Source: Lysobacter firmicutimachus (GTDB lineage: Bacteria; Pseudomonadota; Gammaproteobacteria; Xanthomonadales; Xanthomonadaceae). Taken from it: a DNA stretch of 64,000 nt. The translations under genes were made by a program, and so were the position numbers. A model generated the notes under the pieces. It ran no database searches. It was given only the letters and a program-made list of their open reading frames with translations, and had not been told where the DNA came from. Shown piece after piece: positions 8,781 to 17,855 of the stretch (its first letter is position 1; each line of letters starts with the position of its first letter). The DNA lies in contig NZ_JBANDL010000002.1 of NCBI RefSeq assembly GCF_037027445.1, positions 2,108,001-2,172,000 of the forward strand, written 5' to 3'.

Positions 8781-9413
8781 ATGACCGCGAAGACGTCCCG
8801 CACCTCGGCGCCCGCCGTCGTCAAGAAGACGGCGTCCGCCGGCAAGCCTGCCGCGAAGCCGGCGCGGGCCGGGCAAATCGCAGCCCGGAAGAGCGCAACG
8901 AAAAAAACCTCGGCGAAGCAGGCTCGAACGGGGAAACCTACCGCCCGCATGGTGTCGGCGAAACCGGCCGGGCCCGCGCGGACCGCAGCGGCGCGTTCCG
9001 TCGCGGCCAAGGCGCCGGTGCTGCTGTCCGGCGGCAACCCGCAGATCGCCAAAGGCGAGGGCGATGCGCCGGTGCAGGCCTATATCGCGGCGATGCCGGA
9101 TTGGAAACGTGCGATGGGGCAGCGCCCGGATGCCTTGATCGTCGAAGCCGTGCCGAACGTGCATAAGGCGGTCAAGTGGAATTCGCCGCTGTACGGCATC
9201 CGCGGCCAGGGCTGGTTCCTGAGCTTTCATTGCTTCGACCGCTACATCAAGCTGGCGTTCTTCCGCGGCGCTTCGCTGCGGCCGATGCCGCCTGAGCCGT
9301 CCAAGACCGCGCATACGCGCTATCTGCACGTGTACGAAAACGAATCGTTCGACGAGGCGCAATTCGTGGCCTGGGCGAAGCAGGCGAGCCGTTTGCCCGG
9401 GGAGCGGATGTAG
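8781..9413 (+). CDS. DUF1801-domain protein with histone-H1-like N-terminal arm
   Basis: 210 residues. The first ~80 residues are almost entirely Lys, Ala, Arg, Pro, Ser and Thr with repeated KK, AAK and AKPA patterns, like a histone H1 tail and unlike the rest of the protein. Residues ~85-205 form a DUF1801/YdhG-type domain (VQAYIAAMPDW, HKAVKWNSPLYG, GWFLSFHCF, KLAFFRGASL). The function of the domain is not established; the fold is small-molecule- or protein-binding. The arm would be expected to bind DNA or RNA. A paralogue with the arm at the other end follows 49 bp downstream, so the two are probably one operon. Confidence 0.85.
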   Translation: MTAKTSRTSAPAVVKKTASAGKPAAKPARAGQIAARKSATKKTSAKQARTGKPTARMVSAKPAGPARTAAARSVAAKAPVLLSGGNPQIAKGEGDAPVQAYIAAMPDWKRAMGQRPDALIVEAVPNVHKAVKWNSPLYGIRGQGWFLSFHCFDRYIKLAFFRGASLRPMPPEPSKTAHTRYLHVYENESFDEAQFVAWAKQASRLPGERM

Positions 9414-9462
9414 GCGGCACCGGCCGCAGCGACGACAATCCATCTTTCGGAGGCGACTACGC

Positions 9463-10080
<618 letters not shown>

Positions 10081-10234
10081 GGCCGAGGCCGGCGCGGCGC
10101 GCTCGACGACGCGCGGACGGCCCCGCAGGACGCGGCGCTTTGCCGAATCCGGCTGGTCCGCGTCCAAACCATCGGCCCGGGACAGGTCGCGGCGCGCTGC
10201 GCTAGGCTGCGCCCTTTCCACCGGGGACCGCATC

Positions 10235-12295
10235 ATGAAGTTTTCACGTTTGAGCCTGGGCCTGGCGCTCGCCGCCGCGTTGGCCGTTCCCTCCGTCCAG
10301 GCCGCCGGGGCCGGCGCCCAGGGGCAGCCGCGGCTGGGCAGCTTCGGCGTCGACCTGAGCGCGCGCGACACTCAGGTCAAGCCGGGCGACGACTTCAACC
10401 GCTACGTCAACGGTCACTGGCTGGACAGCTACCAGCTCAAGGACTACGAGACCTCCTACGGTTCGTTCAACGCGTTGCGCGACCAGTCCGAGGCGCAGGT
10501 GCACGCGATCATCGAAGAACTGCGCCAGCGCCAGGACTTGGCCCCGGGCAGCGACGCGCGCAAGCTGCGCGACTACTACGCCAGCTACATGGACCGCGCC
10601 GCGCGCGACGCCGCCGGCGTCCGTCCGCTGCAGCCGGTGTTGGACAAGATCGCCAAGATCGATTCCAAGCCGGCGCTCATCGCCGCGTTCGGCGAGGCCG
10701 ATCTCGACGGCAGCGCCGCACCGGTGCGCCTGGGCGTCGACCTCGACCGCAAGGACCCGGACCAGTACCTGGTCGGCCTGCGCGTCGGCGGCCTGGGCCT
10801 GCCGGACCGCGATTACTACCTCAATCAGGACGCGCGCTTCGCCGGCATCCGCACCGCCTACCTGGCCCACATCGAGCGCATGCTCGGCTTCGCCGGGGTG
10901 AGCGACGCCAAGGCGCGCGCGCAGGCGGTGCTGGCGCTGGAAACCGAACTGGCCAAGCCGCAGTGGGAACGCGCCAAGCTGCGCGACCGCGACAAGACCT
11001 ACAACGTCTCCAGCTTCGCCGAGCTCGGCACGCAGTACCCCGGCTACGACTGGGCGGCGCAGCTGAAGGCGCAGGGCATGCCGGCGATCGACCGGGTCAA
11101 CGTGGCCACCCCCAGCGCGGTGCAGCCGGTGCTGGACGTGATCGGCAAGACCCCGCTGCCGGTATGGCGCGACTACCTGACCTTCCACGCGATGCGCAAC
11201 AACGCCGGCCTGTTGAGCCGCGAGATCGACGACGCCGCGTTCGCCTTCAACGGCACCGTGCTGAGCGGGCAGAAGGCGCAGCGCGACGACTGGAAGCGCG
11301 CGGTGGCCGCGGTCACCGGCATGGACGGCCTCGGCGACGCGATGGGCAAGCTCTACGTCGAGCGCAATTTCTCGCCGCAGGCCAAGGCGGCGATGCAGGC
11401 GCTGGTGGAGAACCTGCGCAAGGCCCTGCGCAGCAACATCGAGAAGATCGACTGGATGGGCGATGCGACCAAGGCCGAGGCCTATCGCAAGCTGTCGACC
11501 TTCCGGCCCAAGGTCGGCTACCCGGACAAGTGGCGCGACTACTCCAGCGTCGCGATCGTGCCGAACGATCTGATGGCCAACGTGATGCAACTGCGCCGCT
11601 ACGGCCGCGCCGACCAGGTGCGCCGCATCGGCACCCGCCCGGACCGCGACGAGTGGTTCATGACGCCGCAGACGGTCAACGCCTACTACAACTCGACCTT
11701 CAACGAGATCGTGTTCCCGGCCGGCATCCTGCAGGCGCCGTTCTTCGACCTCAACGCCGACCCGGCGGTGAACTACGGCGGCATCGGCGCGGTGATCGGC
11801 CACGAGATGGGCCACGGCTTCGACGACCAGGGCAGCAAGTCCGACTTCGCCGGCATCCAGCGCAATTGGTGGACCGACGCCGACCGCGCCGGCTTCGAGC
11901 AGCGCACCAAGGCCCTGGGCGCGCAGTACGACGGCTACTGCCCGCTGCCGGGCCAGTGCGTCAACGGCGCCCTGACCATGGGCGAGAACATCGGCGACCT
12001 CGGCGGTATTTCGATGGCCTATACGGCTTATCAGCTGAGCCTGGGCGGCAAGCCGGCGCCGGTGATCGACGGCCTCAGCGGCGACCAGCGTTTCTTCCTG
12101 TCGTGGGGCCAGATCTGGAAGGGCAAGTACCGCGACGAGGCGCTGCTGAACCAGATCAAGACCAACCCGCATTCGCCGTCGCAGTACCGCGCCAACGGCC
12201 CGCTGCGCAATTTCGACCCTTGGTACCGCGCGTTCGAGGTCAAGCCGGGCGACGCCATGTACTTGGCGCCGGAGCAGCGCGTGCGGATCTGGTGA
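10235..12295 (+). CDS. M13-family zinc metalloendopeptidase (neprilysin/PepO type)
   Basis: 686 residues, the usual M13 length, with a 23-residue signal peptide (cleavage near VQAAG). N-terminal PGDDFNRYVNG is the M13 signature for the start of the mature enzyme. NAYYN (482-486) binds the substrate backbone, HEMGH (523-527) carries two zinc ligands and the catalytic Glu, and Glu584 in GENIGD is the third ligand. All catalytic residues are present. Members cleave peptides in the periplasm or outside the cell. The gene stands alone and is followed by a GC hairpin. Confidence 0.95.
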   Translation: MKFSRLSLGLALAAALAVPSVQAAGAGAQGQPRLGSFGVDLSARDTQVKPGDDFNRYVNGHWLDSYQLKDYETSYGSFNALRDQSEAQVHAIIEELRQRQDLAPGSDARKLRDYYASYMDRAARDAAGVRPLQPVLDKIAKIDSKPALIAAFGEADLDGSAAPVRLGVDLDRKDPDQYLVGLRVGGLGLPDRDYYLNQDARFAGIRTAYLAHIERMLGFAGVSDAKARAQAVLALETELAKPQWERAKLRDRDKTYNVSSFAELGTQYPGYDWAAQLKAQGMPAIDRVNVATPSAVQPVLDVIGKTPLPVWRDYLTFHAMRNNAGLLSREIDDAAFAFNGTVLSGQKAQRDDWKRAVAAVTGMDGLGDAMGKLYVERNFSPQAKAAMQALVENLRKALRSNIEKIDWMGDATKAEAYRKLSTFRPKVGYPDKWRDYSSVAIVPNDLMANVMQLRRYGRADQVRRIGTRPDRDEWFMTPQTVNAYYNSTFNEIVFPAGILQAPFFDLNADPAVNYGGIGAVIGHEMGHGFDDQGSKSDFAGIQRNWWTDADRAGFEQRTKALGAQYDGYCPLPGQCVNGALTMGENIGDLGGISMAYTAYQLSLGGKPAPVIDGLSGDQRFFLSWGQIWKGKYRDEALLNQIKTNPHSPSQYRANGPLRNFDPWYRAFEVKPGDAMYLAPEQRVRIW

Positions 12296-12302
12296 TGCGC
12301 CA

Positions 12303-12340
12303 GGGACGCAGGGGTTGAGCGCTGCTTGCTCCTGCGTCCC
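12303..12340. terminator. GC-rich hairpin after the M13 gene
   Basis: GGGACGCAGG (12303-12312) pairs with CCTGCGTCCC (12331-12340) around an 18-base loop. It is 8 bp after the peptidase stop, a plausible terminator without a T-run. The left arm with its neighbouring GGTT recurs inverted at 12811-12825. Confidence 0.5.
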
Positions 12341-12354
12341 CCGACGTTCTCGAC

Positions 12355-12777
12355 ATGATCTACCTGGGCCTGTTCGCGGCGGCCTTCGTCGCCGCCACGC
12401 TGTTGCCCGCGCAATCGGAAGGGGTCCTGGCCGGACTGATCGTCGCCGGCCATTCGCCGTTGGGCCTGGTGCTGGTCGCCAGCGTCGGCAACGTGCTCGG
12501 TTCCTGGCTCAACTGGTGGCTGGGCCGGGAAGCGTTGCGCTTCAGCGACCGCCGCTGGTTTCCGGTCAAACCGGCGGCGCTGGCCCGCGCCGGCGCCTGG
12601 TACGGCCGTTACGGCCGCTGGACGCTGTTGCTGAGCTGGATGCCGGTGATCGGCGACCCGCTGACCCTGGCTGCCGGCATGATGCGCGAACCCTTGCGGG
12701 TGTTCCTGCCGCTGGTGACGCTGGCCAAGGCCGCGCGCTACGCGGTGGTGGCGGCAGCGGCGGCGCGGTACTTGTAG
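12355..12777 (+). CDS. yqaA: YqaA-type small membrane protein (VTT/SNARE-associated family)
   Basis: 140 residues, the usual YqaA length. Hydrophobic segments lie near residues 3-30, 38-57 and 105-138. The family signature is visible: a helix starting MIYLGLFAAAFVAATLLPAQSE, then GNVLGSWLNWWLGR and the PVIGDPLTLAAGMMR loop. Related DedA/VTT proteins are inner-membrane proteins linked to membrane lipid handling and proton gradient; YqaA itself has no settled function. Start chosen at the first ATG of the frame; no strong ribosome binding site is visible. Confidence 0.85.
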   Translation: MIYLGLFAAAFVAATLLPAQSEGVLAGLIVAGHSPLGLVLVASVGNVLGSWLNWWLGREALRFSDRRWFPVKPAALARAGAWYGRYGRWTLLLSWMPVIGDPLTLAAGMMREPLRVFLPLVTLAKAARYAVVAAAAARYL

Positions 12778-12810
12778 TCTCGCACCAGGGGGGCAGGGGG
12801 GGGCGCGCGC

Positions 12811-12825
12811 AACCCCCTGCGTCCC
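12811..12825 (-). repeat. Inverted copy of the GGGACGCAGGGGTT motif
   Basis: AACCCCCTGCGTCCC here is the reverse complement of the motif starting at 12303, with one extra C. The two copies flank yqaA in opposite orientation. This could be a dispersed repeat or independent terminator arms. Confidence 0.4.
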
Positions 12826-12831
12826 GGCCGG

Positions 12832-13182
12832 TTACATCCCCGGAATCGGCAGGCACTCCATCACCTCGACTCCGTCGCCGGGGAAGATCGTGAAGTGCGG
12901 GTGGTTTTCGAACAGTTGGGCGGCGGCGTCGTGCGATTCGGCGCGGATCACGGTGTAGCCGGCCAGGGCGTTGCGGATGTCGGCGACGCCGTCCTTGGAG
13001 ATGCGCTTGGTTTTGCCCAGCGGGCCGCCGTGGTCGACGATGATGTCGGCATGGGTCCGCACCCATTGCTCCCAGGCCTGCATGCCGGCCCGGTCGCGCT
13101 CGGCGCGGGTTTGCGGATCCAGCTTCTGCCACGCGTCCATCGAGGCGGGCGAGCCGGTGAAGACGGCGACGAACTTCTTCAT
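12832..13182 (-). CDS. YciI-like protein
   Basis: 116 residues from ATG 13182. The ferredoxin-like YciI fold is suggested by the start MKKFVAVFTG, the DHGGPLGKTKRI loop, the RNALAGYTVIRAESHDAA strand-helix and the final HFTIFPGDGVEVMEC strand. These proteins are small, often dimeric and may be catalytic on chlorinated or keto substrates, but most are uncharacterised. It lies 53 bp downstream of the DUF4287 gene on the same strand and is probably co-transcribed with it. Two other YciI-type proteins occur at 18969 and 23593. Confidence 0.8.
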   Translation of the reverse strand: MKKFVAVFTGSPASMDAWQKLDPQTRAERDRAGMQAWEQWVRTHADIIVDHGGPLGKTKRISKDGVADIRNALAGYTVIRAESHDAAAQLFENHPHFTIFPGDGVEVMECLPIPGM

Positions 13183-13235
13183 GGGTGACTCCTTGGCGAG
13201 GTGGCGGGCCGGGCCCGCGGAGCGGCGGCGACGGC

Positions 13236-13466
13236 TCAGCGGTCGCCTTCTTTCTTCATGCCCTTGAGCAAGGCCACGATGGCCATGCCGTGGCCCTGGC
13301 CCAGGTCGAAATCCTGCTTCAGCCAGGCCAGCACCTCGCCGGCCTTGACCCCGGGGCGCAGGCCCTTGGCGTCGGCGTAGCCCTTTTTTGCGGCCAGGGC
13401 GCGGAAATCGGCGGGACTCTTGCCGGTCTTGCTCTGGATGTTGTCGAGATAGGCCTGGAAGGACAT
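13236..13466 (-). CDS. DUF4287-domain protein
   Basis: 76 residues, starting MSFQAYLDNIQSKTGKSP, the characteristic opening of the DUF4287 family. The helix KTGKSPADFRALAAKKG and the GQGHGMAIVALLKG end are also typical. The ribosome binding site AGGAGTCC lies 3-10 bases before the ATG. The family is small, cytoplasmic and of unknown function, often found near YciI or SRPBCC proteins, as here. Transcribed away from the M14 gene at 13626. Confidence 0.85.
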   Translation of the reverse strand: MSFQAYLDNIQSKTGKSPADFRALAAKKGYADAKGLRPGVKAGEVLAWLKQDFDLGQGHGMAIVALLKGMKKEGDR

Positions 13467-13625
13467 GGTGGACTCCTGATCGAAAGGGCCGGCGGGGCCG
13501 GAAGGGCGTTGTTATCCGAAGCGACGAACGGGCGGGGCGCGGATCGACACGGTCCGGCAAAAAAATTCGTCCCAGGCCAGGGTGGTAAAGTGAGCGCCTT
13601 TCGGACCGCCAGAGCGAGCGCCACG

Positions 13626-14552
13626 ATGAACGCCCCAGCCTTCTATCCGATCGGCACCCCCGGACGCGCCTGGGGCGCGCAGGAGGTCGCGCAATGGCGT
13701 GCGCGCCAGGTGCGTCACCGCAGCTATGCCGACGATGTGCTGAGCGCGATCGAGGGCCTGCGCGAACGTTTCGACGTGGTCGAGTACGGCCGCCTGGACT
13801 ACGCCCCCGACGCCTATCCGCTGTTCGCGATCAAGAGCCGAAACTGGGACCCGAACCTGCCGGTGGCGCTGGTGACCGGCGGCGTGCACGGCTACGAGAC
13901 CAGCGGCGTGCACGGCGCCTTGCTGTTTCTGGACCGGCATGCGGGCGATTACGCCGGCCGGGTCAATCTGCTGGTCGCGCCCTGCATCAGTCCCTGGGCC
14001 TACGAGCGCATCCACCGTTGGAACGTCGATGCGATCGATCCCAACCGTTCGTTCCGGGAGAACAGCCCTGCGCAGGAGTCGGCGGCGCTGCTGCGCCTGG
14101 TCGCGCCGGTGCGGGCGCAGGTGCTGGCGCACATCGACCTGCACGAAACCACCGACAGCGACGAGTCCGAGTTCCGCCCGGCGCTGGCCGCGCGCGACGG
14201 CAAGCCGTTCGAGCCCGGCGAGATCCCCGACGGCTTCTATCTGGTCGGCGACACCGACAACCCGCAGCCCGAGTTCCAGCAGGCGGTGATCGCCGCGGTC
14301 GAGCAGGTCACCCACATCGCGCCGCCGGACGCGCAGGGCGAAATCATCGGCTCGCCGGTGGTCGCGCACGGCGTCATCAATTATCCGGTCAAGCAGCTCG
14401 GCTTGTGCGCCGGCATCACCGACGCGCGCTACACCACCACCACCGAGGTGTATCCCGACAGCCCGCGCGCCACGCCGGCGCAGTGCAATGCCGCCCAGGC
14501 CGCGGCGGTGTGCGCGGCGCTGGACTTCGCCCTCGCCGCGCGCGCGGGCTAG
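13626..14552 (+). CDS. M14-family metallocarboxypeptidase
   Basis: 308 residues, no signal peptide, so probably cytoplasmic. Zinc ligands are in HGYE (His88, Glu91) and LHET (His173). Glu274 in TTTEVYP is the likely catalytic glutamate, and NRSFREN (140-146) is the substrate-binding Asn-Arg pair. This fits the M14 subgroup of succinylglutamate-desuccinylase/aspartoacylase-like carboxypeptidases. The start ATG follows GAGCGCCACG, which is a weak ribosome binding site. A hairpin terminator follows. Substrate unknown: peptide or acyl-amino acid. Confidence 0.88.
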   Translation: MNAPAFYPIGTPGRAWGAQEVAQWRARQVRHRSYADDVLSAIEGLRERFDVVEYGRLDYAPDAYPLFAIKSRNWDPNLPVALVTGGVHGYETSGVHGALLFLDRHAGDYAGRVNLLVAPCISPWAYERIHRWNVDAIDPNRSFRENSPAQESAALLRLVAPVRAQVLAHIDLHETTDSDESEFRPALAARDGKPFEPGEIPDGFYLVGDTDNPQPEFQQAVIAAVEQVTHIAPPDAQGEIIGSPVVAHGVINYPVKQLGLCAGITDARYTTTTEVYPDSPRATPAQCNAAQAAAVCAALDFALAARAG

Positions 14553-14567
14553 CCATACCGAACGAGC

Positions 14568-14591
14568 AGCGGGCCCGGGCCGGGGCCCGCT
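14568..14591. terminator. Bidirectional hairpin between convergent genes
   Basis: AGCGGGCCC (14568-14576) pairs with GGGCCCGCT (14583-14591) around a 6-base loop. It lies between the stops of the M14 gene and the convergent gene at 14624, so it could terminate both. Confidence 0.6.
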
Positions 14592-14623
14592 CGCTCCCGG
14601 CCGATCGGCGCGTGCGCGTCGTG

Positions 14624-15793
14624 TCAGCCGGCCGGCGCCGCGTTGGGGGGTCGCGTTTCCAGCATCAGCGCGTCCATGAAGAACTTGGTCGCCCAGTTCG
14701 GGTAGCGCCAGGGCATATAGGCCGCGCCGAGCGGATGCGAGCCTTTCAGCGCGCCGCGGACGTTGTCGTTGGCCGTGGCCAGGTGCTGCAGGCTCATGTT
14801 GTAGCGGTTGGCGGCGACCGCATGGGCGATCCAGCGTTCGTCGCCGTCGACCTGGGCCAGGCGCAGCCAATTGACCGCCATCTGCGAATTGCCGGTGACG
14901 CAGGTCCAGGCGACCGCGCCGCGCCATTGCGGGTCGCAGTAGCCGGGCAGGGAGCCGTCGGCGGCCTGCGCCTGCGCCATGGCCCGGGCCATGCGCCGGG
15001 CCTGGTCGAGATAGCCGCGGTTGCCGGTGGCCGCACCGACTTCGAGGAAGCCGCGCAGGGCGTAGGCGATGGTGTGGGTGAGCGCGCGGTCGTCGCGATG
15101 CCGGCCCAGGCAATTGTCGGGCAGCCAGCCGTTGGCGTGGGCGGTCGACAGCGCCCAGGCGACGTTGCGGTCGGCGGCCTGCAGGTAGCGCGCGTCGGCG
15201 GTGGCTTGGTAGGCGCGCACCAGGCCGAACGCGGTGCGGGTGTTGTAGGTCGCGCGCCGGGTCGTGGTCAGCGGCGATTGGAAACGGCGCCAGCAACCGT
15301 CCGGGTCCTGGGCCTGCAACAACCAGTCGGCGGCGCGGACCAGGGCGTCGCGGAACAGCGGTTCGCCGGTCTCGCGCAATGCCCGCTCCAGGCCGAACAG
15401 CACCTGGCCGGTATTGAACACGGTCGACACCGCCGGCCGCGTCGCCATGGTGCCGGCGCGCACGCCGCCATCGGGTTGTTGCACCGCGACCTCCCAGCGC
15501 GCCATGCGCAGGGCGGCGTCGCGATAGCGCGGGTCGCCGCCGTAATCGGCGTAATCGCACAAGGTCGGAATCACGTAGCCGGTGGTCTCCGGATACGAAG
15601 CGATCCAGCGGTTGCGGCGTGCGTCGTAGGAATGAGCGACGCCGTCGTCGTCGGTGGCTTGTTGCGCGCGCAACAGCCATTGCGCTGCGGCGGCCAGATG
15701 TTCCTGCGGCGTGCGCGTGGGATGGCGGCCGGCGTTCAGGCGATCGCGGTCCGCGTGCAGGGCGACTTGGGCGAACCACAGCAGATGCTTCAT
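14624..15793 (-). CDS. Alpha/alpha-barrel protein, terpene-cyclase or glycosidase fold
   Basis: 389 residues from the ATG at 15793 (MKHLLWFAQ); an upstream ATG at 15838 gives a basic extension with no support. The sequence is a run of paired helices with recurrent AxxWLLxAQ and DG motifs (AAQWLLRAQQ, AADWLLQAQDPDG, AMAQAQAADGS), the pattern of (alpha/alpha)6 barrels such as squalene-cyclase-like proteins and some glycosidases. No signal peptide is obvious. Homologues are often found near polysaccharide genes, but no glycan genes are visible here. A catalytic residue cannot be assigned. Confidence 0.7.
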   Translation of the reverse strand: MKHLLWFAQVALHADRDRLNAGRHPTRTPQEHLAAAAQWLLRAQQATDDDGVAHSYDARRNRWIASYPETTGYVIPTLCDYADYGGDPRYRDAALRMARWEVAVQQPDGGVRAGTMATRPAVSTVFNTGQVLFGLERALRETGEPLFRDALVRAADWLLQAQDPDGCWRRFQSPLTTTRRATYNTRTAFGLVRAYQATADARYLQAADRNVAWALSTAHANGWLPDNCLGRHRDDRALTHTIAYALRGFLEVGAATGNRGYLDQARRMARAMAQAQAADGSLPGYCDPQWRGAVAWTCVTGNSQMAVNWLRLAQVDGDERWIAHAVAANRYNMSLQHLATANDNVRGALKGSHPLGAAYMPWRYPNWATKFFMDALMLETRPPNAAPAG

Positions 15794-15916
15794 GAAGACG
15801 ATCCGGCTTCGGCGCGAGCGCGGCGAGTGTCGCCGCATCCGCGCGCAGGGGCCAGCATCGAGTTCGCAGAATGACGAAACGCATCGCCGCGTGGCCGCGC
15901 GGCGATGCCGAGGCGT

Positions 15917-17086
15917 TCAGCGCCCCGACACCCCCATCGACGCCGGTCCGCCGCTCTCGAACACGATCGGCGCGCCCGCGGGCCGCAAACGGTCGGCTTC
16001 GATCCGGAACCGGTGCAGGGCGCGGTCGGCGATGCTTTGCGCGACCAGCGTGCGCGAGTCGTCGAGAAACGCGACGCCCTGCGACCAGGCGCCGATCGGT
16101 TGCCGGTCCAGGCGCAGCAGGCGCTCGTTCTCGATCTTCAACAGCACCACCGCGCTGCGTTCGCCGTAGAACGGATGCGACTTGGGCCGGTTGCTGAGGT
16201 TCTGGATCGCGGCTGCGGCGTAGCGGCCATCGGGCGAGCAGGCCACGCCTTCGGGCACCGGGCCGACGCTGACGGTATCGACCGTGCGCGGCGCGGCGCC
16301 GTCCAGGCGCAACAGGCTGACCGTATCGGCATCGCCGTCGCCGTCGCCGAAATTGCTGACCACCGCATGGCCGCCGGCGCCGCAGAAGGAGACCGCGAAC
16401 GGCCGCACGCCGGCGACCAGGTCGCGGATCGCCGGCACACGCACGCCGCTGTCGTCGACCGCATACAACGACACCCGGTGATCGCCGGCGCGGGTGACCA
16501 GCAAGCGGCGCCCATCCGGCGAGAAGGCGGCGGACAAGGGGCCGGAACCCGCCGGGAAGGCGATCTGTCCGGCGACTTTCGTGCTGTGCGCCCGGCTGTC
16601 CAGCGCCAGCACGGTGGCGCGGTCCGCGGCGGTATGCAACACCAGGGCGCTGCGGCCGTCGGGGCTCATCGCCAGCGACGTCGGCGACGCGTCCAATTCC
16701 AGCGTCTGCACCGCGCGCAGGGGCGAGGCGGTCAAATCGATCACCGTGACCCGGCGGTCCGGCACGAACTTGGCTTGCGCGGGGTCCAGCCGTGAGGATG
16801 CGGCGACCAGGGCGAGCCGGCGATCGGCGCTGATCGCTACCGCGGACGGCGGACCCAGATAGCTGGTGGGAGCGTCCACTTCGCCGAGCAGGCGCGGTTG
16901 CGACGGCGAGAAGTCGATGAATGCGGCGCGGTCCGGTTTCGGCGACGCGACCACGGTGGCGCCGCCGACCACCGGCGTTCCGTCGCCGATCACGGCCTTG
17001 GGCTCCAACGCGACCCCGACGATCTGTGCCGGAGCGCACCAGGGCAGGGCGAGCAGCACAGGGCACAGCAGGCGGTGCAGGCGCAT
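15917..17086 (-). CDS. Exported YncE-like beta-propeller protein
   Basis: 389 residues with a signal peptide ending near WCAPAQI. The body consists of repeated blades with SPDGR motifs (MSPDGRSALVL, FSPDGRRLLVT, CSPDGRYAAAA) plus ISADRRLALVA, typical of the 7-bladed YncE/lactonase-like propellers. Such proteins are periplasmic and bind DNA, metal or protein partners; some relatives are lactonases. No catalytic site can be assigned. The lipoprotein gene at 17181-17561 lies 94 bp upstream on the same strand and may be co-transcribed. Confidence 0.8.
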   Translation of the reverse strand: MRLHRLLCPVLLALPWCAPAQIVGVALEPKAVIGDGTPVVGGATVVASPKPDRAAFIDFSPSQPRLLGEVDAPTSYLGPPSAVAISADRRLALVAASSRLDPAQAKFVPDRRVTVIDLTASPLRAVQTLELDASPTSLAMSPDGRSALVLHTAADRATVLALDSRAHSTKVAGQIAFPAGSGPLSAAFSPDGRRLLVTRAGDHRVSLYAVDDSGVRVPAIRDLVAGVRPFAVSFCGAGGHAVVSNFGDGDGDADTVSLLRLDGAAPRTVDTVSVGPVPEGVACSPDGRYAAAAIQNLSNRPKSHPFYGERSAVVLLKIENERLLRLDRQPIGAWSQGVAFLDDSRTLVAQSIADRALHRFRIEADRLRPAGAPIVFESGGPASMGVSGR

Positions 17087-17180
17087 GGTTGCGGTCCGGC
17101 GATGGCGGGCGGCCAGTGTCGCAGCCCTCGGCCCAGCGGCGATACTGACGGGCATCGCTTCGGGCGGCGATGGCGGTCCT

Positions 17181-17561
17181 TCAACGCCCCATGACGATGC
17201 GCAGACCGCGCACTTCGCTCGCATCCGGACGCCGCGGCGCCGCGCCGGCGCGGACGACGCGCAGGCGCACGCGGACCCGGCCGTCGCGCACCGCGTGAGC
17301 GGGCAGCGGCACGACATAGGCGCCCGCGTCGTGCCCGGGCCGCAGTCCGTGCGGCGAGATCATCCCCAATGGCCGGCCGGTGTCGGTGCTCAATTCGATT
17401 TCCTGGCCCGAGCCGAGCCGGCCGACCTGCACCTCGAGGAACACCGACTCGCCGATGTCGCGCGCACGGGGCAGGGCCAGGGTGGAGACGTCGCCTGGCG
17501 CGACGCAGCCGGCCTGCACGATCAGCAAGGCCCAGGCCAGAGCGGCGATGCGGCGCGACAT
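17181..17561 (-). CDS. Small putative lipoprotein
   Basis: 126 residues from ATG 17561. The signal ends in IVQAGC, a good lipobox with Cys19, so the protein is probably membrane anchored. The mature part is a beta-rich domain (SVFLEVQVGRLGSGQEIEL, GRVRVRLRVV) with a GAYVVPLP stretch. No family was recognised. It precedes the beta-propeller gene on the same strand, so the two may form an envelope complex; that is inference from position only. Confidence 0.7.
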   Translation of the reverse strand: MSRRIAALAWALLIVQAGCVAPGDVSTLALPRARDIGESVFLEVQVGRLGSGQEIELSTDTGRPLGMISPHGLRPGHDAGAYVVPLPAHAVRDGRVRVRLRVVRAGAAPRRPDASEVRGLRIVMGR

Positions 17562-17855
17562 GGCGGCTCGCCGTTCAAGTGCGCGCGGCGCGTGCCGCCG
17601 GTCGATCGGGCGTGGATGGCCGCATCCTGCTGTCCTCCTGCGTCGTTTTCCGGCGGGTTCGCGCATCGTGCGCGGTTGCGGCGCATTCGCGAATCCGCTT
17701 GCGCGCGCGGCTCTTATCGGAAAACGCTTCCGCACGGCAGCGACGGACACGCCCGCGTGGGGCGCGCCGCAACGGTCGACGCGGTCACACAAGTGCCGCG
17801 ATGCGGCGCACCGCGAGTGATGCCGGGTGAGGCGCGCCGGCGTCGCGCGCCCGAA

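Noticed and set aside
10244..12172. Long minus-strand open frame inside the M13 peptidase gene
   Set aside because: It is antisense to a complete peptidase with all catalytic motifs and has the composition of an antisense shadow.
13512..17066. Long minus-strand open frame of over 1100 codons
   Set aside because: It runs antisense or out of frame across at least three well-supported genes and is full of Arg, Gly and Pro, the signature of a GC-rich shadow frame.
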